Shown: piece by piece, positions 48,501 to 54,609 of the stretch
Position numbering within the stretch: the stretch's first letter is position 1
Layout: every line of letters starts with the position of its first letter
Source: Gordionus sp. m RMFG-2023
Taxonomy: Eukaryota > Nematomorpha > Gordioida > Chordodea > Parachordodidae
NCBI RefSeq assembly: GCF_954871325.1
Contig: NC_088775.1
Span: 25,087,561 to 25,151,560, forward strand
DNA length: 64,000 nt
Direction of reading: 5' to 3'
The notes under the pieces: generated by a model
Database searches by the model: none
What the model was told of the DNA's origin: nothing
What the model saw: only the letters and a program-made list of their open reading frames with translations
Translations under genes and position numbers: made by a program

Positions 48501-51288
48501 TGTAAATAATGGAGTTTGGCTTATGCCATAAATCCTTAAGATGGTCTTTAGCCATAAGTCTTTGCTCAATACTCAATAAAACTTGATATCGAGGGTCTAA
48601 ATATCTAGAAGCATATACAACACTATTTTGCAAATATTGGTGCTCTCGAATTTTCATGTTTTCTACCATTTCGTATAAAAAGGACTAAATTTTTCTAAAT
48701 CTAATCGGCATCTAATCCATATGCCTTATAATCAAATAAACATAATTGTTCTGATTGTAATCTTAATATTGTTATTTTTAAATGAACTATTACACTAGTA
48801 AGGTCATTTATTTGGCACCAATCATATTCCGACAAAACGACTTCACATGCTCCTATAATAAAATCATTACAGAAATCTTTCAAACTTAATAATCGTTCTA
48901 GCATCATACAAATTGAGGACCAACGTGTTGTGCATTATCATTTAAATTAAAATATTATTACCTGTACTAAAAAATAATTCTTTTCAAAATAATCAATTTA
49001 TTTCTATGACATAGCATATTAATAAATTTACATAATAAAATATTATTACACTGGAAAATAATTTATGATATCAATCTATAGATAAAATGAAAGTCCAGGA
49101 AGAAAATTGGAAGAAAAACGCGAAGATAAAATAAATGATTCCACAAAAAAAGTTAATAAAATTTAAAAAAATTTATATTATTTTTAAAAAAATATTTTTA
49201 TTTTTTAAATTTTTTATGACATCTAGAACCCTTGGACCCTCCATTTAAAAAGGGTCCGGAGCCAAAATTCGAAGGGTTCGGGTTCACATCCCTGATTTTT
49301 ACAAATAAATTTATTTAATCTCCACATTTTATGTTCCTTTTTCTTTATCATAATTATCTCCAGTGATCAATTATTTATTAACTTTTAAAATCTAAATTAT
49401 CGTCTCAGTTAGATTCAATTGGTTTCTAGTTTACCTGTAACTTCTAAATATAAAATTCATAAATTATTACCTTTAAATAACTATAACATAAACTTATTTA
49501 TCTTACCTACTATGAATGCTACCTTTATACTTCTTTGTTTTCATTTTAGCTAATCATATTGGTACACCATTTTGAACTTAACCTTATTTACAACAATCCG
49601 AAATCTAAATGAGCTATAGTAAAATAATTTTTTTCCTTTTCTAAAATTTGAGTTAAATAACTCTAAATATTTTTCTTATCCAAAGTAAATTTAATTTTAA
49701 ACCATATATTTTTTTCTTCTTTTAAATGAAATCCTAAATTTATAATACTTAGGCAAATTTACTCAACTATAATTATGTCACATGCCGCCGTCCCTTTACA
49801 CTCAATATAACTTAGACCCCTACCTTCATTGAACCATTTGCCTGTAATCGTTTTTTAGCTATTAATCTTCATCTTTTATCAACCATGTCAAATGCTAAAT
49901 TTATACTTTATACTGCCATTGTGCAAATTTTATCATACTTTATGTACTGGACGCGTAAGTTTTTCCAAGAAAATCCAAATTCTTATTGATTTTTTAATAC
50001 TTTCTAAGTTTTAGTTTTTCGAAATCTCTTAGATTTTTTTTAAAAAAATCAGTAAACTCAGTATTTTTAATCCATGAAATAAATTTTAACCGCTCTAGCA
50101 TTTAATCCTAAGGAAATAATATAAGTCGTTATTCAGCATATAAGCATATGAATTAAGAATTGAATGTAATATATAAAATTTACTTTTTATTGCAAAAAGC
50201 CCATATTAATTTGTAAAATATGAGGGAGGGGGGAGGGATAAATTTATTGATTAAAAACTGGAGCCAAAATGCCCCTTGCACACTTAACACCATGAGTAAA
50301 AGAGAACTGGAAGAAATTGCCAAGTTATTTTTTCTATCACATCAATAAAGATAGCATTTAGGCCTCGATAAAATATTCACTGTAAGGGGTTGGTGATAAA
50401 AGCTTCGTTAAAAAATATTCGCCATTTAAGTTTTGCGATAAAAGCTTTACAATGTATTTGCTCAAAGTCTTCGCGGTTCAAGTTTGGCGATCGATATTTT
50501 CGCTATAAATGTTTAGCAGAATTGATCTAGCGATATCACCTTCGCAATAAATAACATTCACGATAATTTTCAATGAATGTATGATACTCAACAAATAAAA
50601 GGGAAAAAAGAATATCTGTTTAAAAAAAATGGTATCAATGCATCTGATAAAAATTAAAACGAAAGATAAAATAATATAACATGAAATTATATAATTCCGT
50701 CAAGCATCGGAAGATTAAAAATAAATCATCTCACCTTGATAAATTAGTTATTTTGTCCAAATTTCCCAAATTTAAATAGATGTTTTTATATTAATGGTAA
50801 ACAATTTTTTTTGAATATAATGCATACTTTTGTAAAGCTTAATCAAAAATCCCAAAGAAAGAGCTGATCTCAAGGCCTTGATGGTAAGTTTGATCTCTTT
50901 ATATAAATAATTTGTATAAACTTTGCAAAGCTCAATGACGATCTTCATATTTTAAATCAATATCGAAGTTTGGTTTGTATGTTTTGTGTATAGCCTTAAG
51001 AGTTTTTTTTGCATTTAAAAAGGAACACTAGGCTACGTGACTAATTAAGAACTGTTATCACATTTAAACAGATATAGGATTAGAGCAATGGATTTTTCTA
51101 AATCTAGGATTAAAAAACAATTATTACAAAATTTTTTTAATATTCAAAAAAAAAATATATATAATATTTTTATAAATTTTTACCAGGAGCATCCTTTTGT
51201 CCAAAAGAACTTAGACGCCGACGTGGACATAGGTCAATGGGTAACATCTTTCGCCAACATAAATTCGAATGTCGTTAATATCACTTGA
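12027..51288 (+). CDS. MAP2K1: MEK1/2-type MAP kinase kinase, 13 exons over 39 kb
   Basis: A dual-specificity kinase that phosphorylates ERK in the Ras-Raf-MEK-ERK cascade. Exons: 12027-12106, 12149-12266, 12321-12434, 12519-12575, 28924-29013, 29363-29440, 29928-29979, 30574-30698, 31594-31714, 33149-33210, 33765-33826, 50838-50883, 51187-51288. All introns are GT-AG, phases agree, and the sum is 1107 nt (368 residues plus stop), slightly shorter than human MEK1 (393). Visible are an export-signal-like [10 protein letters not shown] (40-49), glycine loop GAGNGG (82-87), ATP lysine K104, HRD with D197, DFG at 215-217, activation loop [10 protein letters not shown] with S225/T229 at the human S218/S222 positions, and the C-terminal helix after HPFV. 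Human MEK1 has a proline-rich insert of roughly 50 residues before 'FELLDY'; here it is about 14. Nothing looks broken. The symbol marks family; orthology to MEK1 versus MEK2 is not resolved. Confidence 0.93.
13480..15132. mobile_element. Foldback element with long terminal inverted repeats
   Basis: The left arm (about 13480-13790) and right arm (about 14800-15132) are inverse copies. Matching blocks include 'atatggtattatcac' at the outer end, 'gatgataaagaggaatctta', 'atagggtatcaatcgatag' and 'atcaaaagatc'. Identity is roughly 80%. The outer ends are at 13480 and 15132. The core between the arms is a tandem array of units related to the arms themselves. There is no coding capacity. This is the classic layout of Foldback/FB-like elements. 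No target duplication is obvious. Confidence 0.7.
14279..14935. repeat. Tandem array in the foldback core, about 6 units of 105-130 bp
   Basis: Units begin with TTTATTTGATACC-like sequence near 14279, 14385, 14513, 14621, 14740 and 14855. Each then has 'TATATCAATATTTTGT', an AAATATTCCTGACC-like block, a C-rich block, and AATCAAAAGATATTTTAATTA. Unit 2 carries a run of 15 C. The units are clearly diverged from each other, so the array is old. Confidence 0.7.
15547..16014. repeat. Two extra partial copies of the LTR-like repeat
   Basis: Two copies (about 15547-15790 and 15791-16014) stand in tandem with the third copy that starts near 16015. All share 'ctataatatttgagttaatt', 'gatgatatggttgtcagg', 'tagttaaccatcacccaat' and 'tactaattcatgatatata'. 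They lack the last 80 bp or so found in the copies at 19229-19305 and 20505-20781. Unequal recombination between LTRs is a likely origin. Confidence 0.6.
16592..17192 (-). pseudogene. RTE reverse transcriptase (broken)
   Basis: Two adjacent open pieces (17192-16929 and 16945-16592) together show the fingers-palm signature: '[13 protein letters not shown]', then 'FADDIVIF' with the paired catalytic Asp, then 'KYLGSTI'. A frame change separates the two pieces between the HQG and FADD motifs. The remaining C-terminal region toward 16240 is in other frames. Typical RTE order; not functional. Confidence 0.8.
17195..18864 (-). pseudogene. RTE endonuclease and linker (broken)
   Basis: The longest open piece (18585-18097, 162 residues) holds endonuclease motifs: [15 protein letters not shown] and [11 protein letters not shown] (the catalytic D.N pair). 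A further piece at 18864-18661 holds 'DIACIQET', the N-terminal catalytic Glu region. The two overlap in content because about 208 bp is tandemly duplicated in between. The linker toward the reverse transcriptase runs through 18091-17813 and 17838-17533 in different frames. It would have nicked target DNA to prime reverse transcription. Confidence 0.75.
18367..18770 (-). repeat. 208-bp tandem duplication within the endonuclease
   Basis: 18367-18560 and 18576-18770 are nearly identical, beginning CTTGCAACC and ending AATTTATACC. They differ by a handful of substitutions and a 2-bp insertion. The duplication repeats a coding segment of the endonuclease domain and, with the frame change, is one cause of inactivation. 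Confidence 0.85.
19136..19214 (-). other. tRNA-like head at the 5' end of the RTE LINE
   Basis: On the minus strand the first 80 nt of the LINE begin GCCGGGGTGGCCTAATGGG, which fits a tRNA 5' end with a box A (TGGCCTAATGG). About 35 nt further comes GGTTCAATCC, one base short of the box B consensus GGTTCRANTCC. The acceptor and T stems pair poorly. It is best read as an internal Pol III-type promoter fossil or a tRNA-derived leader, not a functional tRNA gene. Confidence 0.5.
21365..22927 (+). pseudogene. LINE zinc finger and reverse transcriptase
   Basis: Near 21395-21490 comes [17 protein letters not shown] then HGP and RCPHS, a CxxC...H...C finger seen at the start of this LINE family. 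After one frame change near 21550, a 415-residue open frame (21680-22927) carries the reverse transcriptase: '[12 protein letters not shown]', '[13 protein letters not shown]', '[11 protein letters not shown]' (first catalytic Asp), '[13 protein letters not shown]' and 'WYIDDGIL' (paired Asp). The YIDD box replaces the common YADD. It would copy its own RNA at a nicked target. A frameshift near 22885 ends the frame early. Confidence 0.8.
22886..24163 (+). pseudogene. LINE thumb and restriction-like endonuclease
   Basis: The thumb continues at 22886-23447 ('[12 protein letters not shown]', '[17 protein letters not shown]'). The endonuclease lies in the next frame (23377-23907): a CxxC pair, 'GRHSLHC', '[15 protein letters not shown]' and 'VWDYSCID'. 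The last two blocks carry the Asp residues expected of a PD-(D/E)XK nuclease. The tail (23873-24163) has the '[11 protein letters not shown]' block and ends at a TAA. Key residues are present; only frame changes break it. Confidence 0.75.
24358..25032. mobile_element. MITE with inverted ends (family B)
   Basis: Inverted ends at 24361-24412 and 24981-25028 share 'taataaatataagatcgt', then TGGAT and TTTTGGT. The 0.57 kb between them is AT-rich and non-coding. A matching single end occurs at 61425-61480. The target duplication is hidden in A/T runs. It directly follows the LINE tail. Confidence 0.55.
25227..25680 (+). pseudogene. Relic of a related restriction-endonuclease LINE
   Basis: Translation gives '[17 protein letters not shown]', '[18 protein letters not shown]', '[15 protein letters not shown]' and '[12 protein letters not shown]'. 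These line up in order with the endonuclease and tail of the LINE at 21.2-24.3 kb. The 'RPDG' part is lost and stops are present. It is a 5'-truncated copy of a diverged family member. Confidence 0.7.
26508..28096 (-). pseudogene. Transposon-like gene, uncharacterised Cys-rich/HSH family
   Basis: Two open pieces (28096-27614, 160 residues; 27272-26508, 254 residues) plus the DNA between them resemble one long protein family I recall from many arthropod and cnidarian genomes, without known function. The N-terminus is rich in metal-binding pairs: [18 protein letters not shown], then 'NHSWDCYFC'. The middle has '[20 protein letters not shown]'. The C-terminus has '[16 protein letters not shown]', '[19 protein letters not shown]', 'GERFHQQI' and 'MLADYCW'. 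Only the central part has shifted frames, so the copy is fairly young. The acidic and His residues could form an RNase H-like core, but that is inference. It is antisense in MEK intron 4. Confidence 0.6.
28924..31714 (+). CDS. MAP2K1: MEK exons 5-9 (kinase core)
   Basis: Exon 5 (28924-29013) encodes [20 protein letters not shown] and on to the hinge MEYM. Exon 6 (29363-29440) starts DGGSLDLV. Exon 7 (29928-29979) ends IMHR plus one base. Exon 8 (30574-30698) completes the catalytic Asp codon of HRD and encodes '[19 protein letters not shown]' and the activation loop. Exon 9 (31594-31714) encodes PERLQG, the conserved '[19 protein letters not shown]' and [10 protein letters not shown]. Every joint keeps phase. 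Introns are 349, 487, 594 and 895 bp. Confidence 0.93.
31040..31545. repeat. Diverged tandem repeat in MEK intron 8
   Basis: About four units of 105-130 bp carry a common block: TTGTCCTTTGGCAC, then TTTAGGCRAAACGGC, then TTTTGCTCAT and TATAATTTGCTATTA. One inverted partial copy (TTTCACCTAA) opens the array near 31070. The last unit runs to just before exon 9. Confidence 0.6.
32578..32990. repeat. Diverged tandem repeat in MEK intron 9
   Basis: Roughly four units of about 110-120 bp, starting near 32578, 32697, 32805 and 32895. Shared blocks are CTGTTTTAGTGTAAATTCAAT, GGTGACAATTGTCATATT, GTCATTTTAAAACTTT and CAATGTTTTTTAA. No coding potential. Confidence 0.65.
33149..33826 (+). CDS. MAP2K1: MEK exons 10 and 11
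   Basis: Exon 10 (33149-33210) joins to exon 9 at a split Ile codon and encodes [20 protein letters not shown]. Exon 11 (33765-33826) encodes [20 protein letters not shown] and the first two bases of a Cys codon. That codon is completed 17 kb downstream by exon 12. The sequence between PIPP and FELLDY is very short, so the MEK proline-rich insert is nearly absent. Confidence 0.9.
34000..34610 (+). mobile_element. Deletion derivative of the long-TIR family (copy 2)
   Basis: The end of the coding remnant reads '[18 protein letters not shown]' then '[11 protein letters not shown]', matching '[18 protein letters not shown]' in the longer copy at 39970. The upstream 400 bp ('ttttaaaattgttaaaaatt', 'ccgagatacagag', 'gaaggcatgaattctatt', 'attgccattcatttattc') matches the copy at 60.7 kb in the same order. 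Both therefore derive from one deleted ancestor. The frame is broken after DFGIKAE. Confidence 0.65.
34800..35526 (-). pseudogene. 5'-truncated LINE, reverse transcriptase C-terminus
   Basis: The open piece at 35526-35158 carries '[16 protein letters not shown]' and '[17 protein letters not shown]', the thumb region of RTE/jockey-like LINE reverse transcriptases. Beyond it, toward 34800 in shifted frames, '[15 protein letters not shown]' and '[10 protein letters not shown]' continue to the usual C-terminal end. The endonuclease and catalytic palm are missing, as expected for a 5'-truncated insertion. It is not the same family as the RTE copy at 16-19 kb. Confidence 0.7.
35640..36402 (-). mobile_element. 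Possible LTR and adjoining internal DNA of an old element
   Basis: On the minus strand a purine-rich tract (AAGTGGAAGGG) precedes TGTTGTAATATG near 35950, the usual junction of polypurine tract and LTR. The LTR would extend down to about 35640. Adjoining purine-rich DNA (35950-36402) seems to continue at 41474-42356 past the hAT insertion. No partner LTR was found and no gene is readable, so this is a weak call of a broken fossil. Confidence 0.35.
36640..38400 (-). pseudogene. hAT transposase remnant (ZMYM/TTF-type relatives)
   Basis: In order on the minus strand: '[20 protein letters not shown]' with the first catalytic Asp (near 38200), '[15 protein letters not shown]' with the second (near 38000), '[12 protein letters not shown]' (near 37910), and finally '[20 protein letters not shown]' with 'LRSTM' (36780-36700), the C-terminal dimerisation domain. 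This matches hAT transposases found in ZMYM1-like and TTF-type zinc-finger proteins. The largest pieces are 115 and 137 residues, in several frames. It cut and pasted its own element; now inactive. Confidence 0.8.
39015..40145 (+). pseudogene. Gene remnant of the long-TIR family, unknown function
   Basis: Reading starts before the first ATG of the open frame ('[16 protein letters not shown]') and runs through a 183-residue open frame at 39083-39634: '[13 protein letters not shown]', '[19 protein letters not shown]', '[16 protein letters not shown]', then C-rich '[18 protein letters not shown]'. Later pieces read '[19 protein letters not shown]' (39720), '[20 protein letters not shown]' (39970) and '[19 protein letters not shown]'. 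I recall proteins with this exact motif order from insects, sponges and cnidarians, all of unknown function. The spaced Asp residues (DFAENY, SDGA) suggest a DDE-like nuclease fold, which is inference. Frame changes follow residue 183. Confidence 0.6.
40474..40557. mobile_element. Truncated family A MITE end
   Basis: Begins TAGTGATCTGCATAGGGC, matching the left end at 11270, followed by 'tatatccggcccgatcc'. It stops abruptly at the right TIR of the long-TIR element. Only one end is present. Confidence 0.6.
41640..41800. repeat. Direct repeat shared with 49725-49895
   Basis: Both copies contain in order 'aaatttataata', 'taattatgtca', a CC-rich block with TTTAC and CTCA, 'tttattgaacca' or 'ttcattgaacca', and 'catcttttgtcaaccatgt'. 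They are diverged and lie on either side of the Harbinger and hAT insertions. They may be terminal or internal repeats of the old element that hosts these insertions. Confidence 0.5.
42541..43732 (+). CDS. Harbinger transposase, left copy
   Basis: A DDE transposase of the PIF/Harbinger (HARBI1-like) superfamily. An N-terminal exon starts at 42541 with a basic MKRRRKNN stretch. A middle exon near 42730-42826 ends 'KEKLMITLR' and joins past a 43-bp intron to '[13 protein letters not shown]' at 42870. The last exon, to 43732, has the catalytic residues: D in '[10 protein letters not shown]', D in '[11 protein letters not shown]' and E in '[11 protein letters not shown]'. The exon 1 to exon 2 junction is not settled. 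The catalytic part is open with no visible lesion, so protein could still be made, but this copy lacks its inner terminal repeat. Confidence 0.85.
43805..43985. repeat. 85-bp tandem repeat between the Harbinger genes
   Basis: About two and a half units: 'gagattaaattttattaat', 'ataataaatatgcagc', 'aaaacattgatccaagaatt' and 'gataattattaaaaagaaag'. The same array occurs inverted at 46140-46325 in the right copy. Its presence in both arms shows that they stem from one parent element already carrying the repeat. Confidence 0.8.
43990..44990 (-). CDS. MADF/BESS-like DNA-binding protein, left copy
   Basis: The second gene of Harbinger elements, usually a Myb/SANT or MADF protein that brings transposase to the ends and into the nucleus. 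On the minus strand it starts MAEIQNLQ at about 44964. Next comes '[19 protein letters not shown]' and '[14 protein letters not shown]', then after a small intron '[20 protein letters not shown]' and '[17 protein letters not shown]', the MADF helix pattern. Later exons end with '[16 protein letters not shown]' and '[16 protein letters not shown]', a BESS-like tail. Introns are 40-60 bp. No lesion is obvious in this copy. Confidence 0.75.
45021..45135. other. Asymmetric centre of the inverted dimer
   Basis: This 115-bp piece is present once. It starts GGGTGCATTCACAGTGGAG, the inner terminal repeat of the right copy, and includes 'tgactattcatagtgag' and 'tttgcgacgcgac'. Just before it stands TTTAA (45016-45020), and the left arm ends there. 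The junction thus joins a transposon end to an internal TAA, which matches the Harbinger target. Confidence 0.8.
45195..46125 (+). pseudogene. MADF/BESS-like protein, right copy (lesion)
   Basis: Mirror of the gene at 43990-44990. It starts ATGGCCGAAATAC at 45195. GT-AG introns follow MAEIQNLQ and SIET. The MADF block '[20 protein letters not shown]' is intact. After 'PNIGEANIA' about 14 bases present in the left copy (encoding part of RAMFEQ) are missing, which shifts the frame. The BESS-like tail (near 45945-46122, '[16 protein letters not shown]') is preserved downstream. Confidence 0.7.
46140..46325. repeat. 85-bp tandem repeat, right copy
   Basis: The inverted counterpart of 43805-43985, with the same unit boundaries and only scattered substitutions. 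Confidence 0.8.
46400..47600 (-). pseudogene. Harbinger transposase, right copy (3' frameshift)
   Basis: The catalytic exon is open at 47235-46471 with all three acidic residues: '[10 protein letters not shown]', '[11 protein letters not shown]' and '[11 protein letters not shown]'. Compared with the left copy there is one extra codon (EKENVDLRP versus EKDVDLRP). An A-run/C-run length change near 46488-46497 makes the protein end about 20 residues early, at [10 protein letters not shown]. The exon-1 equivalent lies at 47600-47420. The DDE core is spared, so loss of function is not certain. Confidence 0.8.
47898..49294 (-). mobile_element. hAT element, 1.4 kb, perfect 8-bp duplication
   Basis: Ends CTGGGATGTGAACCC (left) and GGGTTCACATCCCTG (right) are inverted, with CAGGG typical of hAT. 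ATTTTTAC flanks it exactly at 47890-47897 and 49295-49302. It lies about 110 bp to the right of the Harbinger dimer. It carries an internally deleted transposase gene on the minus strand. Confidence 0.9.
48130..48940 (-). pseudogene. hAT transposase C-terminal half (broken)
   Basis: On the minus strand: '[16 protein letters not shown]' and '[18 protein letters not shown]' (48945-48701), '[14 protein letters not shown]' (48669-48379), then near 48175 '[14 protein letters not shown]', the dimerisation helix with its Ser-x-Glu-Arg-like core. This order fits BED-type hAT transposases. The N-terminal BED finger and first catalytic region are absent, matching the short element length. At least two frame changes are present. 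Confidence 0.75.
49303..50000. other. AT-rich DNA, includes the repeat copy at 49725-49895
   Basis: The partner of the direct repeat at 41640-41800 lies here. The rest is AT-rich with long pyrimidine runs on the + strand, similar in texture to 35950-36402 and 41474-42356. It is probably the continuation of the same old non-coding element. No gene seen. Confidence 0.4.
50838..51288 (+). CDS. MAP2K1: MEK exons 12 and 13 (C-terminus)
   Basis: Exon 12 (50838-50883) completes the split Cys codon and encodes [15 protein letters not shown], almost as in human MEK (LIKNPAERADLKQLM). It is followed by a consensus GTAAGT donor. Exon 13 (51187-51288) encodes [19 protein letters not shown] and runs to TGA, matching the 'HAFIKRSDAEEVDFAGWL' end. 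A polyadenylation-like AATAAA overlaps the stop and a second lies near 51530. Confidence 0.93.
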
Positions 51289-53506
51289 ATAAATATATTT
51301 AACCCTCCCAACTAAAACACATGGTTCTTTTTCAGAAACTAACCTTTCATCTTTTTCGTTGTTAAAAAAAGGAACTAACAAATTGGGGATTCTAAATCAA
51401 AGTTTCGATTTGGATAAAAATATTTTGTTTTGGCGCGAAATTGTTACTCGCTTAATAACAAGCGATACCTTAATGGGTTGATTTTGTATATTACCTTAAA
51501 TCGGTGGAGTACCATTCAGACTTGGAACACAATAAAATGCATTTTTAATTTATAAAATAAAATCTACAATCGTTGAATATACGACCTAGATAACTGGGTG
51601 AAATTATTGTTGTTTTTTTGACACATAAATATATTTATTTATTTTTGTTATTTAAATTAAGAATACATTACCACTATATTTTTTATAGTGATCATTTTTT
51701 TCATAAGTCGTGATTGACATGCCGATCGCCAATATATATTTTTTTATCATTACATTTTATGTCGTCCAAAAATTATTTATTGCTAAACCAACGAGAATTT
51801 GAAAAGTTAAATTATGAATTTTAAATTGTTGAAATTTATCTCTGAGGCAATTAATTCTATTAATGTTTTTTTTTAAATGTGCCAACCAAAATCATTTTTC
51901 GATCTTTTTTTTACAAAATCATTTAAGTTATTATTTTATAATACGTTTCTGTTTTTACGTCATGGAATCCCTAAAATATTTTTTGTTTAAAATTTAATAA
52001 TAATTTATGTATTATTATACACAATATATAATGTATCATGATAGATTAAACTTTATATTCCATTTTTAAATATACGTAATTATTTAAAATTTAGTTAAGT
52101 TATATTTTTACTTTATATACGCGCTATCGATTGAAAAATTATTGAATTGTGATTTTCTGCAAATTTCCGACGTCTATAAATTTTACAACAATAAATTTGT
52201 TAATTTATTACGTTTTATTCTTTTTTTATATAGATTATTAACACAAACCATATGTCGCAAGACTTGTATCGTTTATTATTATTGAATACTTAAATTATTG
52301 AATTTATATAATGGTTAGAATGATATTATATATACCTATATTGTGTAGTCTAATTCGATATCATTTTATCTTAAAAAAATATATATATATTAATGGGTGT
52401 TTAATCGGTCTGTTTGTTTATACAAAATTTTATTTGCCAAGAAGTAAATAAAGAATCATTGTTCATTATTAATATAAATTTGCGAAACTTATTCTACAGT
52501 AAGTATACATCTCCACCATTATAGACTTGTTTAGAGCCGGAAGGCATTTTAAAATTGTTTAGACGGGACCTACATTTTATTATTACATGATTTTTATAAA
52601 TTATTCTATATAATAATATAAGTTAAATAAGAAAATAAATGAGCAACAGGTTTATTGTTTTATTTCAAATGGGAATTCCTATCTTTAAATGTAAATTAGA
52701 AAAGTGAATCAGGTTTTGATTGATTTACATTATTTTATAACTCATTATTAAAGGATTCAATTGGCCTTAAAATAATAAATGAAGAATCAACAGATTAGCA
52801 ATAATATCCATTAGCAAGGCAAATTATAGAGATAATATCGTTGTTAGATAAACTATCCTACCACAAAGAGGATCAGTTAATCATTTTGAAAATTTAAATC
52901 GAGAATTTCCTTGGGATAACTTAAAATATTGTCAAAACAATCGGAGAAGGCTTTTTACCTGAGAAAAGGAAAACCGAAACTTTTCGATAAAATCCGAGAG
53001 AAGAGGTTCTCTAATAATTTTATTGTTAAAAGGCAACCATTAATAAAGTTTTAATGCTCTTCTAAATAAAATTTTAAGATAATGTATGATATATTTACTT
53101 CAAAAAAGAAACGCGTTACTTGTTACGTCTGAAAGAAAGAACTCGTTAACGTTGCTCATTGCAATGTGAAAATGAATGCGCGTTACTGGCTATTCAAAAA
53201 AGTAACAGATTATTTGTTACTTAAAAAACAAAATATTATATACAAAGAAAATATTTTTTCCTATATATATAATACATATAAAATTATGCAAAAAATAATA
53301 TATGATATCTATTTATAATAATTTTTTTAATATATAATTTATAAATAAAATAATATATTAAAAGATAAGATATTTTGTAAAAATTTTATTTATTTTTAAC
53401 TGCAATTGATTTTTACAATTTTGTTTAGATAAACAAGAGTGCTTAGTTTTAAACACACGTTCAACTGGCGCAAAGGATGGAAGAATTGTATTATATTAAA
53501 TAAATA
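51289..53506. other. Intergenic AT-rich DNA after MEK
   Basis: No coding region or complete element recognised. It presumably includes the MEK 3' UTR up to an AATAAA near 51530. At 53105-53225 there are repeated 'gttacttgttac' and 'gttactggc' blocks resembling the TAACG-rich end at 56340-56425, perhaps the other end of a hAT-type repeat. Confidence 0.4.
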
Positions 53507-53765
53507 AAAACTGGAAAAAGCTAAGTTCATCGTCAAAAGAATCTTCATTATTTTAAAATCTTTATTTGAAAATAATCAATACGTGTGTTTTTTTAAAGGA
53601 ATCAAGTCTTCCTTTTTTTGTCAAGATCTTTTATCAAACTGGAAAAAGCTAAGTTCATCGTCAAAAGAATCTTCATTATTTTAAAATCTTTATTTGAAAA
53701 TAATCAATACGTGTTTTTTTTTAAGGAATCAAGTCTTCCTTTTTTTGTCAAGATCTTTTATCAAA
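53507..53765. repeat. Recent 130-bp tandem duplication
   Basis: Two head-to-tail units (53507-53636 and 53637-53765), each starting AAACTGGAAAAAGCTAAG and ending TCAAGATCTTTTATC. They differ at about two positions in a T run. A third unit begins but diverges after AAACAGG. Confidence 0.9.
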
Positions 53766-54609
53766 CAGGAAATAAGTTTAGACTTCCTTTGCTGATATCG
53801 AGTTTTACGAGGGCCAATCTGATTTAAATATGCTGATAATATATATTCAATTCAAATAAAATATTATCAAAATATAAATTGTGAACAATACTTAATATAC
53901 CTTTATCTTTGTCTTGCAGAATCATTAATAAGTCGCTTACAAAATGAAATTATTTAAATCCATTTTTTAAATATTATAATAGTTATCGAGGGAGTGTGAT
54001 TTCCCGAACGCATTTTTTTCTTCTCTCTCTAAAATCGAAAGAGTCGTAGTAAGGAACAGGTTCCATAACCTAAAATCATTACCATACAATATTTATCTAA
54101 TCAATATCTTGATATCTGTAATATGGATTCATCACAAGATTCGTCAAATTTGTGGCCATTCTCTTTAATAAGACTATTAATTTCAAGGATAGACAGTTTA
54201 ATCAGATATTCCATTTTTTCCTTAAAAATGCACAGTTTGGAGGATGCCCATGTTTAATCCACAATTGAGGTAAAATATTGAGTTGACACAATTTACACTT
54301 ATAAACTGTTTCATTGGTGTAAAAAATGTTTCATATTAGAGTCAATGCAGGCTTTACTCATCTTCATTTGAGGAAAATGTACAATTTGTATAATCTCTAT
54401 AAAATAAAATAGTATTAATAAGAATATAAATTTACATACATTGATTGATTCTATATTAATTAAATCAACAACAAAAATTTAAAATAAAAATGAAGAAATT
54501 TGTTGATTGATGTATTCGTTTTAAATTATTTATAAAATCTAAAAAAATAAATAAAAGTAATTTTATAATACAATAAAATTAGTTATTCCTATTTTAAAGA
54601 AATGTTTGA

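Larger units (their letters stand above)
33827..50837 (+). other. MEK intron 11, 17.0 kb, nested transposons
   Basis: Donor GTAATC at 33827 and acceptor AG just before 50838. It contains a deletion derivative of the long-TIR family, a LINE 3' end, non-coding LTR-like DNA, two hAT elements, a long-TIR element and the inverted Harbinger dimer. The stretch 50000-50830 holds no element I recognise, only a G-rich tract near 50221 and several 'gataaaagctt' motifs. Confidence 0.85.
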
